The notes: a model not told the origin generated them from the letters alone. Shown: positions 11,310 through 21,475, counted from the stretch's first letter. The stretch is 64,000 nt of DNA from Norana najaformis (GCA_964023275.1 OZ029915.1:3450745-3514744), one strand, 5' to 3'. Program-made: numbers and translations.

Positions 11310-11535
11310 CCGGATGTCTGTCCATCCATCCATACATACATACATACATCCATCCATCCATCTACAAATACATACATACATACATACATGCTTGCATGCA
11401 AACAAACATATATATATATACATATACACATGCATGCATGCATACATACCTAAGTACATACATCTATCCATCCATCCCATTCATCCATTCTTCCATCCAC
11501 CCATCTCTTCATCCGTCCATCTTTTCCTCCATCCA
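11310..11535. repeat. Mixed (CATC)n/(TACA)n array
   Basis: Alternating CATC and TACA blocks, including a short (TA)n. Confidence 0.9.
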
Positions 11536-11667
11536 TGTATTCCCTATCAATTCATTCAACATTTGGTTTCATACACAGGCTGCACGTGTAGGTTTAAATA
11601 CAAACAAATGTGACATACTTTAAAGGTGCTATATCAAGCGTCTTTATATATATATATGTATATATAT

Positions 11668-11716
11668 ACATAAACATAAATTATATCTATCTGCGGCATC
11701 GGTGCAACTACATTAT
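11668..11716 (+). repeat. Left flank of duplicated segment (occupied copy)
   Basis: acataaattatatctatct and cggcatcggtgcaacta recur at 12599-12642. The right flank, gtagcctaatatgt and gacgcgtatcaata at 11895-11925, recurs at 12643-12672. Confidence 0.85.
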
Positions 11717-11894
11717 TATTATTTATTTCTGCATTTATTAGGCGCCACTATCTAATGACTTAGCATCAATCGATGGCGCCGAGCAATTGTGAGTTGAGGA
11801 CTTTCTCAAGGTCCCTACACAGTAACCGTCTTGGAGGAGGCTCGAACCCGTACTCTCCGCGTTACAAGCCGAGTGCTCTATCCAATATGCTACC
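11717..11894 (-). mobile_element. tRNA-derived SINE, family G
   Basis: On minus it shows an A-box region (tagcatattggatagagc), a B box (gggttcgagcctcc), a body with gttactgtgtagggacc and gagcaattgctcggcgcc-like blocks, and the tail ggcgcctaataaatgcagaaa. The insertion limits are fixed by a paralogous unoccupied site at 12599-12672. No target duplication is obvious. This is the cleanest monomeric-head copy, together with 51174. Confidence 0.85.
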
Positions 11895-12233
11895 GTAGCC
11901 TAATATGTCAGACGCGTATCAATAAATCGTTTGGTGTTTGCTCAAAATAAGTCAAAGTCACACATAGAGAATTGAAAAGATCTTGCGCTGAGATAATTAC
12001 TTACAAAACTTATAAATCAACTGCAGATTACCCATATATTTATACGTGTGTGTGTGTGTGTTTGTGTGTGCATATATATATCTGCAATTGGATATATACA
12101 TAAATATATGTAAATTAGCGTTCTGCACAACTCTTAAACCATCTGCAGATACACATACATATATAACTTATATTTATATATATGTATGTAAATCTGAATT
12201 TTGCATAAACCATGGCCAATAATATACATGTTA

Positions 12234-12322
12234 CATTCTGCACAACCCATAAAGCAACCGACCTTGCATCTGTATAAATATCTATGTATCTGCAAGTGGT
12301 TTATGGGTTGTGCAGAATGCAT
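12234..12322. repeat. Hairpin-forming inverted repeat
   Basis: Arms of about 30 nt (attctgcacaaccc...cttgca and its reverse complement) are separated by about 25 nt. This is the centre of symmetry of the surrounding motif cluster. Confidence 0.75.
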
Positions 12323-12598
12323 ATACATCGATATATATTTCCAACTGCAAATATCATAAACCAACTAAGGATTTACACAGACATAGACTGGAGACGATTG
12401 TTCTACCTAAACCCCCTAACCTCACCCCAATATATATATAATATGTATATATAATATATATATATAATATGTATATATAATATATATAAAATATGTATAT
12501 ATAATATATATATATATAATATGTATATATATATATTATATAATATGTCTATATGCAGTTGACTTGTAGGTTGTGCATACTATATATATATATATATA

Positions 12599-12667
12599 TA
12601 CATAAATTATATCTATCTACGGCATCGGTGCAACTACATTATGTAGCCTAATATGTGAGACGCGTAT

Positions 12668-12672
<5 letters not shown>
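12599..12672 (+). repeat. Paralogous unoccupied site for the SINE at 11717
   Basis: Carries both flanks of the 11.7-kb SINE joined directly (...ctacattat then gtagcctaat...). Only a few mismatches separate the copies. It shows that the surrounding segment was duplicated and that only one copy holds the SINE. Confidence 0.8.
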
Positions 12673-12710
<38 letters not shown>

Positions 12711-12899
12711 GATGGCTTGCAGTTTGTGCAAACAATATACATATATATATATATAGTTAGCTTATGGTTTATTCAAAATGCATGTTAGACAGTTCATTCG
12801 CCTTTCACTAAAAAGTTGTTGATATGTTGTTTTGCTAGTAAGTATTGCGCAACAGCCTTTCACTTCTGTAAGTGTGACTGACTTGTTTTGATCAGGCAG

Positions 12900-13134
12900 A
12901 ACATGATTTATTGATATAGGGCCAAGGCACAAAATCTACGCCCCCCTTGTAGACAGTCAAAGCGATTTTTTTTAAAAAGCAACGTGTAATGACAACTCTG
13001 GTCCCTCAATTTGCGCCTTTCGCAGCTCTGCTGTCCTGGACATCGGGATTTGGTCAATGCCCCCTCAAGGGCCAAGAAAAGGAAATGAGCCCCTCCCCTT
13101 AGTCTCACTTGTGGGATATGGGATACTTTACTCT
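12900..13134 (+). mobile_element. SINE family I, 3' part
   Basis: The block aagaaaaggaaatgagc...cctcccctt and the ending gtctcacttgtgggatatgg match the end of the full copy at 15061-15348. The tRNA-like head is missing, and the upstream 100 nt are diverged. Confidence 0.65.
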
Positions 13135-13214
13135 AATTGCTCATATATATATACATATATAACATGCATATATATAAAATATTAGATACAGATTTTATTT
13201 AATATCTGTCATAC

Positions 13215-13325
13215 GTAAATATACATATACATGTAAGAGAATCATATTTTGTCAGAAAAAAGTATATAAATATGTACTTTTTCTGGCAAAATATGTGTCT
13301 GTAGCATGTATATGTATATATATAT
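13215..13325. repeat. Inverted repeat, possible small MITE
   Basis: The arms catattttg(t/c)cagaaaaa and their complement flank a tataaata centre. The outer catgtatatg/catatacatg segments extend the pairing. No target duplication could be fixed in the TA-rich flank. Confidence 0.55.
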
Positions 13326-13436
13326 ATGTTTATACATAGGGTACAAATCTGTGAAAAAATTGTAAAATAGACAATAGGTAAAATTTCGTTGTCTGTATAT
13401 AGGCAAACATGGTCACAAACAATATTTGGCTTAATT

Positions 13437-13590
13437 GCATGTTGAGGCCATTTGAAGACTGTAAGTTAAGGCCATTTAGAGACGTGTGTGAGGGCAATCA
13501 AAGGTCGTGTGTTGAGGCCATTTAAGGTCTGTGTGCTGAGGCCATTTAATGGCCTTTTTGCTGAGGACATTTCAATGCTTTCATGTTTTA
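13437..13590. repeat. ~24-bp minisatellite (ttgaggccattt units)
   Basis: Six to seven diverged units, each beginning with a variant of ttgaggccattt. The array continues beyond the outer edge of the left arm of the foldback-like element. Confidence 0.75.
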
Positions 13591-13879
13591 GACATTCAAG
13601 GCCTGCATATTTTCTGTGAACTAAAAAGCATACATACCCCTGCTGGGAATAATTATTTGACACGTGACTATGCATCGAAGGTCACGTGAGCGATTGGTTA
13701 ATTGCAGGAGACATTGGTTCAAATGAGTTCACGTCTAGTTGCATATTCTGAGGAATAATGTCTAAAAGGAGCAAGATAATGAATGAGCAGAGGCAGACAG
13801 ACTGACAGACAGACAGAGGCAGACATGCAGGCAGCCAAGTACGTAAGTAGGTAAGTAAGTAGGTAAATAGATAGATTGA

Positions 13880-13972
13880 TACAGAGATTATTAAGTTGCA
13901 ATTTCTATAGCGCCATTGTCTAATACACAAGGCATAAACTGATAACGCACCAAAACCAAGTAGATGGATATA
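13880..13972 (-). mobile_element. LINE 3' tail fragment, family K
   Basis: The ttctatagcgcca and tgtctaatacacaaggcat blocks match the other K copies. It is interrupted on its 5' side by the GA array. Confidence 0.6.
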
Positions 13973-13973
13973 C

Positions 13974-14056
<83 letters not shown>

Positions 14057-14215
14057 CGCGAGAGCGAGAGCAAGAGAGAGATAGAGATAGAGAGAGGGAG
14101 AGAAACAAACATACATACATACATACAAACATACACACATACAGACAGACAGACAGACAGATAGATAGATTGATAGATAGGTAGACACCCAGAAAGACAA
14201 ACAGACAGACATCTA
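13973..14215. repeat. (GA)n, then (TACA)n and (CAGA)n
   Basis: About 60 bp of pure GA, then interrupted GA and CAGA/TAGA runs. The overlapping minus frames (SLSLSL) are repeat translations. Confidence 0.95.
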
Positions 14216-14384
14216 TTAACCAATCGTTGATTTGACCTTCGATGCATAGTCACGTGTCAAATAATTATTCCCAGCAGGAGCATGTATGCTTTTTAGTTCA
14301 CAGAAAATATGCAGACCTTGAATGTCTAAAACACGCAGGCTTCCAAATGTCCTCAGCAAATAGGCCTTAAATTGGCCTCAGCAC

Positions 14385-14500
14385 ACAGACAGACAGACAG
14401 ACAGACAGAAGACAGTCAGATAGAAGACAGACAGACAGACAGACGGACGGACAGACAGACAGACAGATGGAAGGACGGACGGACAGACGGATGGAAGTTG
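14385..14500. repeat. (CAGA)n/(CGGA)n array
   Basis: Tetranucleotide array that begins at the outer edge of the right foldback arm. Confidence 0.9.
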
Positions 14501-14695
14501 ACTAAGAAATGAGACACGTTGACATGCTGAGTGTAATCGTCACACAGATGCTGTAGCTGCGGCAGATGGCTTGTCCTACCTGGTTGATTGCAACACCTGG
14601 AGGCAGTACTCAGGTGGAAATTAAACCCCAACAACCATAATCGGATTGATGAACAGTTGGTGCAAAAAATATTTACGCACACATTAACTTAATTC

Positions 14696-14728
<33 letters not shown>

Positions 14729-15050
14729 TGTTATTATTATTGTAGTTGTTGCTTATATTGTTGTTATTGTTGCTGTTAACATAACAAACATTATACGTCC
14801 ATAGGAAGATTGGTTCATAGCTTATATCGAGTACATGCGTGGAAACAACATTCATACAATGACACATCTATAGGCCTATATAACATATAAATAACTCGTT
14901 TTATATAAAACAAATATATTACACGTATTTATTGCATTCTGTAAAATATACATCTGGAAAAAGCAACAAAATCTTATGCTATGCTTGAACAATGTGTACC
15001 GGATTTTATCAATGGGAACCGGAAAGAGTCTTTACTGAGAGTATAGGCAT
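14501..15050. other. Spacer with TTG/TTA trinucleotide run
   Basis: A (TTATTG)-like run lies at 14712-14775. Nothing else was recognised. Confidence 0.5.
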
Positions 15051-15054
15051 AGTG

Positions 15055-15348
15055 GGTGTGCGACGCGGTGGTATATCGGTAACGCGTTTGGTCAGTGACC
15101 ATGCGGTTGCGGGTTCGACTACGTGTAACGACCCTGGGCAAGTTGTTTGCGCACACTGTGCCTCTGTCACCAAGCAGTGTAATTTGGTACCAGCGTAAGC
15201 TGGGAAGTAAACAGCAAGTCCTGCGATGCGCTGGCCCCGTGTCCAGGACCTTGAGATTCGTCCATTGCCGGCCCAGGGGCCTAAAGAAAAGGAAATCAGC
15301 GCCTCCCCTTCGTCTCACTTGTGGGATATGGGATACTCTTTTATAGCA
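15055..15348 (+). mobile_element. tRNA-derived SINE family I, near full length
   Basis: The head ggtggtatatcggtaacgcg and B box gggttcgactacg are followed by a ~190-nt body. Body blocks include gtaccagcgtaagctgggaa, cctaaagaaaaggaaatcag and the ending gtctcacttgtgggatatgg. Partial copies lie at 1-98 (-), 12900 and 54515. This is the reference copy for the family in the window. Confidence 0.8.
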
Positions 15349-15708
15349 TAATAGACTTCATGTATTTAAGATATGCTGATATGATAAAATTGCCTGAAGT
15401 TATGTTAACTTCATGTGTATCATTCTTAAATTGCTTATTTTGGTGTATAGTTCTGGGAATGAGTCTAATACTTTAGTTAATAGACTCGGATGTCGGTCAG
15501 GAACAACATTTCTGCTGATCGATTGCATATTTACAGAACTTGAGTCTCCAGTGACGAAACAGATCGGGTTTTCTTTTGGCTTTTTGTTATTTTGATATTG
15601 AGTTTCGCTGTTCTTCATTTTCTGCCTCCCTGGTGCAAAATAAAGTAGGCCTATATACATAAATAGGAAAATACATGAATGCATATATAAGTAAGCACTC
15701 ATACATTC
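15349..15708. other. Unannotated spacer with a 100-codon minus frame
   Basis: The frame on minus (15400-15702) has no recognisable domain, and its composition is not convincingly coding. Confidence 0.3.
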
Positions 15709-15709
15709 A

Positions 15710-15985
15710 ATGCATAATAATAAATAATAAATTAGAAACTTCTAGAGCGCCGATGTCTAATGCACAAGGCATCAACCGATGGCGCATCAAATTTAAGCCG
15801 CATTCAGGTCAATATCCAGAAGATCAGTCCATTAGGCAGAGAGGCAGCCTATGGCAGAAAGGCCAACTGAAAAAAGGTAAATCTTAAGTCGAGAACGAAT
15901 TGACATAAGAGACTGGGCATAACGCACTTATGCAGGAAGAGAATTCCAACATTTCTGTCCAGCAACCGAAAAAGCATATTATTAT
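15710..15985 (-). mobile_element. CR1/L2-like LINE 3' end, family K
   Basis: The minus frame reads AFSVAGQKCWNSLPA, a stop, then VRYAQSLMSIRSRLKIYLF. This is the CR1/L2 C-terminal signature with one in-frame stop. The 3' end GGCGCTCTAGAAGTTTC runs into (TAATTTATTAT)n. It links the K tails to a coding LINE. Confidence 0.7.
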
Positions 15986-16440
15986 ATATATACATATATA
16001 TAAATATATTGCATATATATACATAGATGCAATAGATATTTGTAAGACGAAGTTCATGTTATTTAAAGTAAAATATTGTTCAACCGAAATATATTGCCAT
16101 TCATTTGGATTCCGATTAATGTTATTTAATCTTTATGTTATTTAATCTGTTAACGGAGAAATGAGAAATTTGGGAGATTAAAATATAGCACTTAGCCATT
16201 TAGACCTGAACAGTAGTGTTTTAAAGATAAATTGGAATATATTGTTCCTATGTAAATGTTTTTCTTACATATATTATAATATTAAATCATTTCTATGGGA
16301 AATATATTATAATTATGTAGATATAAGTAAAAACAATTAAATGCATTTTTGCAATTTATGTAAAATAGATTATAAATGCACTAATTGCTATAATAAGAAA
16401 ATATTATTATGTCACCTGGTAACATATAGGCCTATTTATC
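15986..16440. other. AT-rich spacer
   Basis: TA runs at 15985-16025. No gene signature was found. Confidence 0.5.
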
Positions 16441-16488
16441 ATTACATACATACATACATATATACATACATACATACATACATGCATG

Positions 16489-16522
<34 letters not shown>

Positions 16523-16550
16523 TATATACATACATACATACAAATATACA
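16440..16550. repeat. (TACA)n microsatellite
   Basis: Tetranucleotide array with an internal (TA)n. Confidence 0.9.
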
Positions 16551-16603
16551 ATGATACAGGCCATGACACACATACATATATATTATATTTGTTTGTGTTT
16601 TGG

Positions 16604-17163
16604 TGTGATTGTGCATGTGAAAACCCCCATAAATTCGGTAGAAAACAAAATTAGAATTGCTGGATAATTATGTGAAAGCCACAACTTTTCATCACAAATA
16701 GTAAAAAGGTTATAAGTTTTTAAAGATGTGTCTTTATTCGTGGCTACTTTTTTGAGAAATCACAAACCGAAGTTTACAAAAACCATGACCCGACATAATT
16801 TGCCGTGACCCGACATAATTTGTCGTGAATATTTATGAGCATAGTAAACTGGAGCGTATTCAAATAGCAGCATGGCTAGGACTAATGTTTACATGATTTG
16901 TTCATTTGATTAAGACACGACTTCAAATTAGGGCACCAAGGGGACATGTTTCATTAAGTTGTTGTTAAATGGCATGCTGTGATGTTATTACATCACAACA
17001 AAACTTCTTAGGCAGCGAAACTCTAAATAAGAAATTAGAGTTTGTCAGCTAACAAGGAATGTAAATATGCTAAGAACTTATTCTGACTCATTTTATGCCC
17101 ACCTGCCTACTATGGGTGTTTCTTGCAAATTTTCTTGTTGAGGGTTTTCTCATGCACGGTCAA
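16604..17163 (-). mobile_element. TIR element family Q, copy 2 (both ends present)
   Basis: Terminal inverted repeats of about 25 bp: the left end gattgtgcatgtgaaaaccc pairs with the reverse complement of the right end gggttttctcatgcacggtc. The interior is colinear with 7118-7712 in the opposite orientation. A 21-nt segment (catgacccgacataatttgc variant) is tandemly duplicated at 16780-16830. No transposase frame is seen, so it is a probable MITE-like derivative. Confidence 0.7.
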
Positions 17164-17880
17164 ATATATGTATCTATAGCTTTACATAAGAGTAATGTAT
17201 AGCTTTAGAGTATATGTGTAGCTTCACAAAATGGTAATGTAATATAAGCCATATGTTTTTAACACTTAGGTAGTCCTATCGTTATAGGTAACTCTATCAT
17301 GCATTATTTTTGTGGAGGTTGATTTTCATAAATGTGTTACATATATTACCTAGGCTATACCATTAGGATACTAATCTTGAAAATATCACAGTGAAAGAAC
17401 AATTAATAGCTTTTCTTTTCTCTTGTTTTAACAAATCGAGGTATGTTTTATAAGTTGTAGATTTTATTGTCTGGTTACCTAATATTTTATTGGAATAAAC
17501 TACTCTTCACGATATTAAAAGCTTCTTGGAATGTAGAGATAAATGATCTATGATACAGTGAGACTTTAAAGATCTGTTTCTGGGACATTCCACTTCAAAG
17601 CATCAGGTAAACAAATTCGTCAACTGACTGAGGAGTAGGAGAACGACAAGATCACGCCACTAGTGTTCGATAAAAAAGACTCGTTGTAAAGAATAGTAAG
17701 AACAACAATTGGAAGAACATCAAAAACAACAATAAAACCATCAATAACAACTGCATTGACAGCAAAACAACAAGTTATGTACGTTTGAAATCATGCTATT
17801 GTACTTTTTGCATACCATACTGGTGAAGCTGTAAAAATTTCCATTTATATTTTACGCCTTCAATGATTTAATAAACAGAT
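17164..17880. other. AT-rich sequence without recognised features
   Basis: No repeat partner or coding frame found. Confidence 0.45.
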
Positions 17881-17884
17881 TTAG

Positions 17885-18030
17885 TTACCTATTTATTTAT
17901 TACCTATTTATCTATTCAACTATTATCTGTCAGTTTACCTATTTATGTGTTAATCCATGTACCTATTTATCTATTTACCTATTTATCTAGTTATCTATTT
18001 ATCCATTACTTATTTAAGCATGTATTTAGG
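17885..18030. repeat. Degenerate (TTACCTAT)n-type repeat
   Basis: acctatttat and ttatctattt units recur irregularly. Confidence 0.7.
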
Positions 18031-18109
18031 TTAAGTATTGTTATTGATAGCACTGATTTTGTGACAAAATTGTAGTAAATTACTCTAAAATTCAATGCCA
18101 ATTAACCTT

Positions 18110-18232
18110 GATCAGATCTTTAAGGTATCTTTATCTTCAACGCTTTTTTCTACAGATCTTTATGATATCTTTGTCTTTGAAGCTTTTTCTACATATCTTT
18201 ATCGTATCTTTGAAGCTTTTTCTATCGAGCGA
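18110..18232. repeat. ~39-bp minisatellite, 3 units
   Basis: Units carry tttat.gtatcttt...gaagctttttcta. The 61-residue frame across it repeats FEAFST-like blocks and is probably fortuitous. Confidence 0.75.
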
Positions 18233-18614
18233 TACGTAGAAGAACATTTCAACTTACAATCATGGCCAGGTCGCCAGTAAAATTTTGTTCCAGATGTTTT
18301 ACTGAGTCGTGACAGTACATTACACAGAGCTGCTAGCTTTCGTAACCATTTCCTTTGGTGATTATTGCTGTCGCTTATATTTTAAGTACACTTATATTCT
18401 TTTTTCGTCGTAAATCGGGCACTTTTTTGACTTACCGAGCGCTTTCATTAGCTTTGAAGTTGGCTCATAAATGCCCTAATAGCAGTTCCGATAGTGATAA
18501 CTTCACAGCTGCGGAGGTTTAAGTGTTTGTTCCCACTCTTTTCAGGAAATTGATAAGTCAAGTGCTGTTGCTTATTTTGTGGTTAATAAAGCAAACATAT
18601 GGCTAGGACTTGAT

Positions 18615-18650
18615 AGTAAACAAGACAATGGGATTTTTTCCATTGTCTGT
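18615..18650. repeat. Short hairpin
   Basis: gacaatgg and ccattgtc arms around a gatttttt loop. No downstream gene makes a terminator reading meaningful. Confidence 0.5.
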
Positions 18651-19028
18651 GCCATCTAGCGAGTTGTGTGGCTACAATTTTTGGCAAACCCCTTCAATGG
18701 TGACGTATTCTTCGGCTTTTATTTTTTAAATTTCTCAACACAAAGCGATACGTAAACCAGAGGTTTATTTTAAATTCAAACAAAAATGGATTTAAATAAA
18801 AGTCGATATATGGAATGCAAATAAATGTTGCTATCCCTTCAGGGTAAAGTAAGATAGTCGTAGGCGTAATTTTTGGAGAGTAAGTAAGTCAGTAAATAAG
18901 TAACTAAGCAAGCAAGTAAGCAAATAAGTAAGTAAGTAATGCATTTGTTAACACTCCGTATGTCCATCGACCTAGCAAAAAATCGTAGGCGGGTTTGAGG
19001 GGTACACCCTTACGTTTTTGACTGTGAG

Positions 19029-19199
19029 CAGTGGCGGATTTAACTATAGGCTTGGAGGGGCGGCTCGCCCCCCGGCGCCCTTCTAGGTTATATGCCGGCG
19101 TTCCTCAGACCAGACCCTACTAGACCAGACTATCAAAATGTGGCGCCCATCTGGAAATGCACTTGACCCCCCACGCAAGCAATCCTGAGGCCGCCACTG
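19029..19199. mobile_element. hAT-type MITE (CAGTGGCGG ends), copy 1
   Basis: Ends CAGTGGCGGATTT and ...GGCCGCCACTG form a terminal inverted repeat of the hAT type. It is flanked by 8-bp direct repeats ACTGTGAG (19021) and ACTGCGAG (19200), seven of eight matching, which is the hAT target-duplication length. At 171 bp with no coding capacity it is non-autonomous. A second copy lies at 50048. Confidence 0.85.
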
Positions 19200-19344
19200 A
19201 CTGCGAGTACCGTAACCCCATTTATTTATACCCCCGTAAAACATTGCCCCTTAATTTAATATGAGCTTGGGGTTCTCCAATTAGTTTTCATGCTATCAGT
19301 CAAACAAATAGTTATAACACGAAAGGGGAAAGAAGAGGAAGTAA

Positions 19345-19530
19345 TTGGTACCCCACACAATTCCTGGATTCCCCGCTCGGGGAAGATCCGAGATGATATG
19401 GATAGACAACATCAAGTCTTGGACTGAATTATCGTTCGACCTGTTATTACAGGAGACAAGGGACAGAAGCAGATGGCACAAAATTGTCCGTGGTGCAGCC
19501 AATCCTCGGCTCGAGGACGGTTGAAGACAA
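19345..19530 (+). mobile_element. RTE-like LINE C-terminal end
   Basis: Nearly identical to 62945-63125. The coding phase, clearest in that copy, reads [17 protein letters not shown]...[17 protein letters not shown], the C-terminal pattern of RTE-type endonuclease/reverse transcriptases. It ends at ctcggctcgaggac and passes into (AAGAC)n at 19530-19555. Confidence 0.75.
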
Positions 19531-20019
19531 GACAAGACAAGACAAGACAGACAGAACAGATAAGACCACAGTTACGGTCCTAAAGATAACCATCGATTCT
19601 GTTAAGGCCTTTAGGGGAAATTATTTTGTGTTTGAATTGAATCTGGAGGAGATCACAAGAAGACGCTAACTGAACCTTGAAAGATTACTTAAAGGCACTG
19701 TTACTTCTGCTCTGGCCTTGCGGTAAACAACATACTTCCGTTTTGCTTGTATGCAGAGGCTAAGAAAATGAGGTCGCTACTCATTGTTGCCTCATGGGGC
19801 TAACATAAGAAACAGCTCCTCTTCTTTGGGTAGATTGTGACTTGGACAATGAATGTTGCAACGTATACATAAACGCTTCAACCTGACACTTCTCATGTAA
19901 AAAACACTCGGCCCAATTCATCTGCCATCTTATGCTTTTCCATGGTTACACCATTTACTATGGTTACACCATGTAGCTTCGTTAAAGGCCTATGATCTCC
20001 TTTATCAGCATCCTCTGGT

Positions 20020-20290
20020 AAGTAAGTTGTTCCTGGTACACGTCTTCTTTTTGGTCGATGTTTATTCAGGGCTGCAGGTCCCTCCATCTGGAACTCTCTA
20101 CCTTCTCATGTTCCCAACTCTTTCACAAAGCATATATCTTTCTCTCCTCAATTGAAAGCTTACCTCTTCCAATCTGTTTATGCTTCTTAAAGTCTCCTGT
20201 TCTCCGGCTTCACTGTGAACGTCTGAACTTTATAAGTAGGCCATTGTTAAATTACAGTTGTATTTTATAAATAAAACTGCAAAATTGAAC
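20020..20290 (+). mobile_element. CR1/L2-like LINE 3' end
   Basis: One frame reads FRAAGPSIWNSLPSHVPNSF then FSPQLKAYLFQS and a stop, the same C-terminal signature as at 6880 and 15710. The 3' UTR has gtctcctgttctccggctt and tgaactttataag, which recur at 60820-60880 in a related tail. Confidence 0.75.
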
Positions 20291-20489
20291 AAAATATAAC
20301 AAACTTGAACTTAAAAGTAATCATAATCGCAATCGTAAATTATAATTATTTATGCATTCATTACTGGATTTATGTATGCATGAAAATCTGTAGGTATTTC
20401 CAAGTTGCACCTGACCCGATGTGACCTAACGTGACCTGACCTAACCCGACCTTATTTGACCTATATTGATTTGTTGGTGATAACTAAAA
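20291..20489. other. Spacer with degenerate TGACC motifs
   Basis: tgaccta and tgacctgac recur around 20405-20460. Confidence 0.4.
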
Positions 20490-20539
20490 TTCTAAATTAG
20501 TGGAAGAAAGTGGCAGAGTGGTATAGAGAGAGCAACCGA

Positions 20540-20650
20540 AAGAACTTGAAACGCAGTGGCAGCAAAGTTAAGACAAATCGAGCCGGATTAATAGTTGGAT
20601 GGGTGATATCCGTGAAATACCACGCCACCTGGCGCCAACTAAGCCCTCCA
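20540..20650 (+). mobile_element. 5S rRNA-derived sequence (SINE3-like or pseudogene)
   Basis: The stretch aaagttaagacaaatcgagcc, then ggattaatagttggatgggtg, then gaaataccac...ggcgcc follows the 3' half of metazoan 5S rRNA in order (aagttaagc..cg.cgggc, ggttagtacttggatgggtgacc, gaataccgggtgc). The box C region ttggatgggtga lies at 20594-20605. The 5' half is diverged. This could be a 5S pseudogene or the head of a 5S-derived SINE; a body repeated elsewhere was not found here. Confidence 0.6.
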
Positions 20651-20777
20651 TCCTTTCGTTGTCCGTGAAAATTCATCATTTATTGATCGGGAAATAAGTA
20701 CCAATGCAATTTGGGAGGTTGAAAAGGGTTTCTGTCATTGGATTGCGACCAAATGATACTTCAACAACGAGACCACA

Positions 20778-20992
20778 CTTCTGGTAAATTTCCATAGAGA
20801 TATATAAACAGGTGTGTTACACTTACATCTGCGCTTCTGGGGAGTATCTATAGAGATATGTAAACAGATGTGTTATCTTTACATCTGTGCTTTTTGTGAG
20901 TATCTAATACAGACATGTAAACAGGTGTGTTACCTTTACATCTATGATTCCGGTGAATTTCTATAGAGACGTGTAAACAAGTGTGTAGCAGT
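20778..20992. repeat. ~56-bp minisatellite, about 4 units
   Basis: Units share tctatagaga.atgtaaacaggtgtgttac and tttacatctgtg. The atagaga/atacaga starts lie at 20794, 20850, 20907 and 20963. Confidence 0.85.
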
Positions 20993-21091
20993 TTTATGCG
21001 TGATAGTCAGAGGAAATTCTTTTGGATTTGACAGTTATGCTTATGTTAGTCTCTGGTAAATACAAGGCTGCAACAACTCCGTTTCTGTAGC

Positions 21092-21475
21092 ATCGTTTAT
21101 AGTAACATTATTTATAGTAACATTATTTATAGTAACATTATTTATAGTAACATTATTTATAGTAACATTATTTATAGTAACATTATTTATAGTAACATTA
21201 TTTATAGTAACATTATTTATAGTAACATTATTTATAGTAACATTATTTATAGTAACATTATTTATAGTAACATTATTTATAGTAACATTATTTATAGTAA
21301 CATTATTTATAGTAACATTATTTATAGTAACATTAATTATAGTAACATTATTTATAGTAACTTTATTTATTGTGACATTGTCTGTAGTATCCATTTATAG
21401 TACCATCATTTAAAGTAATATTATTTATAGTAACATTATTTATGGCAGTATTATTTATTTTTAGCAGTATTTATT
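21092..21475. repeat. 15-bp minisatellite (tttatagtaacatta)
   Basis: About 18 nearly perfect units to 21380, then decayed ones. Because 15 is divisible by three, the minus strand gives an open NNVTI pentapeptide frame of 117 residues. The near-perfect DNA identity, with no excess of silent changes, argues for a tandem repeat and not a protein. Confidence 0.95.

Larger units (their letters stand above)
11995..12790. repeat. Cluster of ~30-bp motifs in both orientations
   Basis: A motif like tgcagatggcttatggtttgtgca recurs at least four times in reverse orientation (12003-12260). It recurs four times in forward orientation (12290-12790), separated by TA runs. The arrangement is roughly symmetrical about 12280. 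Confidence 0.65.
13527..14390. mobile_element. Foldback-like element with long inverted arms
   Basis: The left arm 13527-13703 and right arm 14214-14390 are inverted copies of about 177 bp, roughly 85% alike by eye. Shared blocks are ttgacacgtgactatgca, cttttagttcacagaaaat, gaatgtctaaaac and gctgaggccaatttaa. The outer part of each arm consists of ~24-bp gctgaggccattt units, as in foldback transposons whose arms carry short tandem repeats. The inner 510 bp hold a K-type tail fragment and purine microsatellites but no transposase frame. Confidence 0.7.

Noticed and set aside
15055-15125. Functional tRNA genes at this and the other tRNA-like heads
   Set aside because: A and B boxes are present, but acceptor and anticodon stems do not pair and the sequences continue into shared SINE bodies.
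15400-15702. 100-codon minus-strand frame as a host gene
   Set aside because: No recognisable domain; composition and context do not support coding.
18615-18650. Rho-independent-style terminator hairpin
   Set aside because: The genome is eukaryotic and there is no gene upstream; it is a chance or element-derived hairpin.
21092-21385. CRISPR-like array
   Set aside because: Units are contiguous with no unique spacers, and the genome is eukaryotic.
21041-21394. 117-residue NNVTI pentapeptide-repeat protein
   Set aside because: It is a 15-bp minisatellite with near-identical DNA units, no signal sequence, and flanks that are the same decayed repeat.
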